The position numbers and the translations under genes are program-made. The notes beneath the pieces were generated by a model. That model was not told where the DNA came from. It saw nothing but the letters and a program-made list of their open reading frames with translations, and ran no database searches. 8,011 bases of DNA from Bacteroidota bacterium (lineage in GTDB: Bacteria > Bacteroidota > Ignavibacteria > Ignavibacteriales > Ignavibacteriaceae): NCBI GenBank assembly GCA_023406915.1, contig JAEXTR010000032.1, forward strand, positions 1 to 8,011, read 5' to 3'. This document shows, piece by piece, positions 7,079 through 8,011 of the stretch (its first letter is position 1; every line of letters begins with the position of its first letter).

Positions 7079-8011
7079 ATGAAAGTGCTTCTTGTAATCT
7101 ATGATAATGATTCTTATATACATTGGTTCCCTCAGGGAATGGCATATATTGCTGCCGTTCTTGAAAAGGCTGGGCATGAAGTTGTCATCTACAGTCAGGA
7201 TGTCAATCACTATCCTGAGGAGCATCTAACCCGATTTTTGGACCAAAATAGATTCGATGTTATTGGATTGAGTTTCATTGCTGGTTATTACCAGTATCGT
7301 AAGGCAATAAAAATATCTGAAGCTATTAACCTTTCGAAACAGCGCCCGTTTTATATTATTGGCGGACATGGACCGGCTCCGGAACCTGGCTATTTCATTG
7401 AAAAAACAGGAGCCGATGTTATCGTCATTGGTGAAGGTGAGATAACTGTCGTTGATTTGCTTGAAACGTTGGAGCATAAGAAATCCCTGTCAGGGGTTAA
7501 AGGCATTGCCTACATGGATGGTAATACTCTAGTTGAAACCCCGCGACGTCATTTAATCGCTGATGTCGATTCGATTCCTATGCCTGCCTATAAACTATTT
7601 CAAATGGAATATTATCGGTTACTACGTTTCGCCAAGTGTTCGAATACTGATTTTGTCATCCCGATGCTTTCCGGTAGGGGATGCCCCTTCAAATGTACTT
7701 TCTGTTACCGAATGGATAAAGGATTCCGACCACGAAAAAGCGAAGGTATTTTAGAGGAGATGCGGCTTCTAAACCGGGACTATGGAGTCAATTATTTTCT
7801 CTTCTCGGATGATCTGTTGATGTCTTCCGTGGAGAGAACCATGGAGATAAGTGAAGCAATTCTAAGTAGTGGAATGCGAATAAAATGGCATTGTAATGGC
7901 AGACTGAACTATGCTACTCCGGATGTTTTGAAAGCTATGAAAAAATCGGGGTGTGTGTTTATTAATTACGGAATTGAAGCCATGGATGACCGTGTACTGA
8001 AGAACATGCAC
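7079..8011 (+). CDS. B12-binding radical SAM protein, N-terminal 311 residues (3' end outside window)
   Basis: The frame opens at the ATG at 7079, one base after the giant gene's stop, behind an AGGTG site, and runs off the right edge with no stop. Residues 1-140 look like a cobalamin-binding Rossmann domain of class B radical SAM proteins: MKVLLVIYD, FPQGMAYIAAVLEKAGHEV, IIGGHGPAPEP (H97) and VIGEGE at 116-121. The radical SAM core begins at SGRGCPFKCTFCYR, with the CxxxCxxC cysteines C202, C206 and C209 that bind the [4Fe-4S] cluster and S-adenosylmethionine. FLFSDDLL and the NYGIEAMDDRVLKNM stretch near the end are typical of later core strands. Known relatives include methyltransferases and rearranging enzymes such as those in hopanoid, bacteriochlorophyll and antibiotic pathways. 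Here the operon context suggests modification of a sugar or lipid carrier, or an attached group, but no specific reaction can be assigned. Such enzymes are oxygen-sensitive and common in anaerobes. Confidence 0.9.
   Translation, partial: MKVLLVIYDNDSYIHWFPQGMAYIAAVLEKAGHEVVIYSQDVNHYPEEHLTRFLDQNRFDVIGLSFIAGYYQYRKAIKISEAINLSKQRPFYIIGGHGPAPEPGYFIEKTGADVIVIGEGEITVVDLLETLEHKKSLSGVKGIAYMDGNTLVETPRRHLIADVDSIPMPAYKLFQMEYYRLLRFAKCSNTDFVIPMLSGRGCPFKCTFCYRMDKGFRPRKSEGILEEMRLLNRDYGVNYFLFSDDLLMSSVERTMEISEAILSSGMRIKWHCNGRLNYATPDVLKAMKKSGCVFINYGIEAMDDRVLKNMH

Noticed and set aside
6819..7225. Minus-strand open frames across the junction of the giant gene and the radical SAM gene
   Set aside because: They are antisense to genes with clear motifs, overlap each other, and show no recognisable domains or ribosome binding sites.

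Overview
This window is a piece of a surface-polysaccharide (O-antigen, capsule or glycan) biosynthesis cluster. All five genes are on the + strand and packed into what looks like one transcription unit. The first gene is cut by the left edge and the last by the right edge. Adjacent genes overlap by 4 bp (ATGA) twice and are separated by 8 bp and 1 bp at the other two junctions, so there is no intergenic space for promoters, terminators or RNA genes. The organism cannot be named from this sequence. Moderate-to-low GC, frequent ATA isoleucine codons, mixed AGA/AGG and CGN arginine codons, and a B12-binding radical SAM enzyme would fit an anaerobic bacterium or a methanogen-like archaeon. That is inference only.

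Layout: 1-498 is the C-terminal part of a formyltransferase of the Fmt/PurN/sugar N-formyltransferase fold. 495-1409 is a cytoplasmic NodB-type polysaccharide deacetylase family protein with a large insert. 1406-2629 is an N-acetyl sugar amidotransferase (PseA/WbpG/WbuX-like PP-loop enzyme). 2638-7077 is a 1479-residue multidomain protein. It starts with an FkbH-like HAD phosphatase plus GNAT-like module, continues with an SGNH-like segment, a poorly recognisable (possibly kinase-like) segment and a GT-B-like glycosyltransferase region with a QHG motif, and ends in a degenerate GT-A/GT2-like domain. 7079-8011 is the N-terminal part of a B12-binding radical SAM protein.

Working model (inference): the cluster assembles and decorates a sugar with unusual nitrogen substituents. 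A deacetylase, a formyltransferase and an amidotransferase (acetamido to acetamidino) would edit amino groups, while the giant protein would combine acyl-group handling (FkbH) with glycosyl transfer in one chain. The radical SAM protein may add a methyl group or rearrange a precursor. The most unusual object is the giant fusion. No mobile element, CRISPR array, tRNA, rRNA or convincing terminator was seen.
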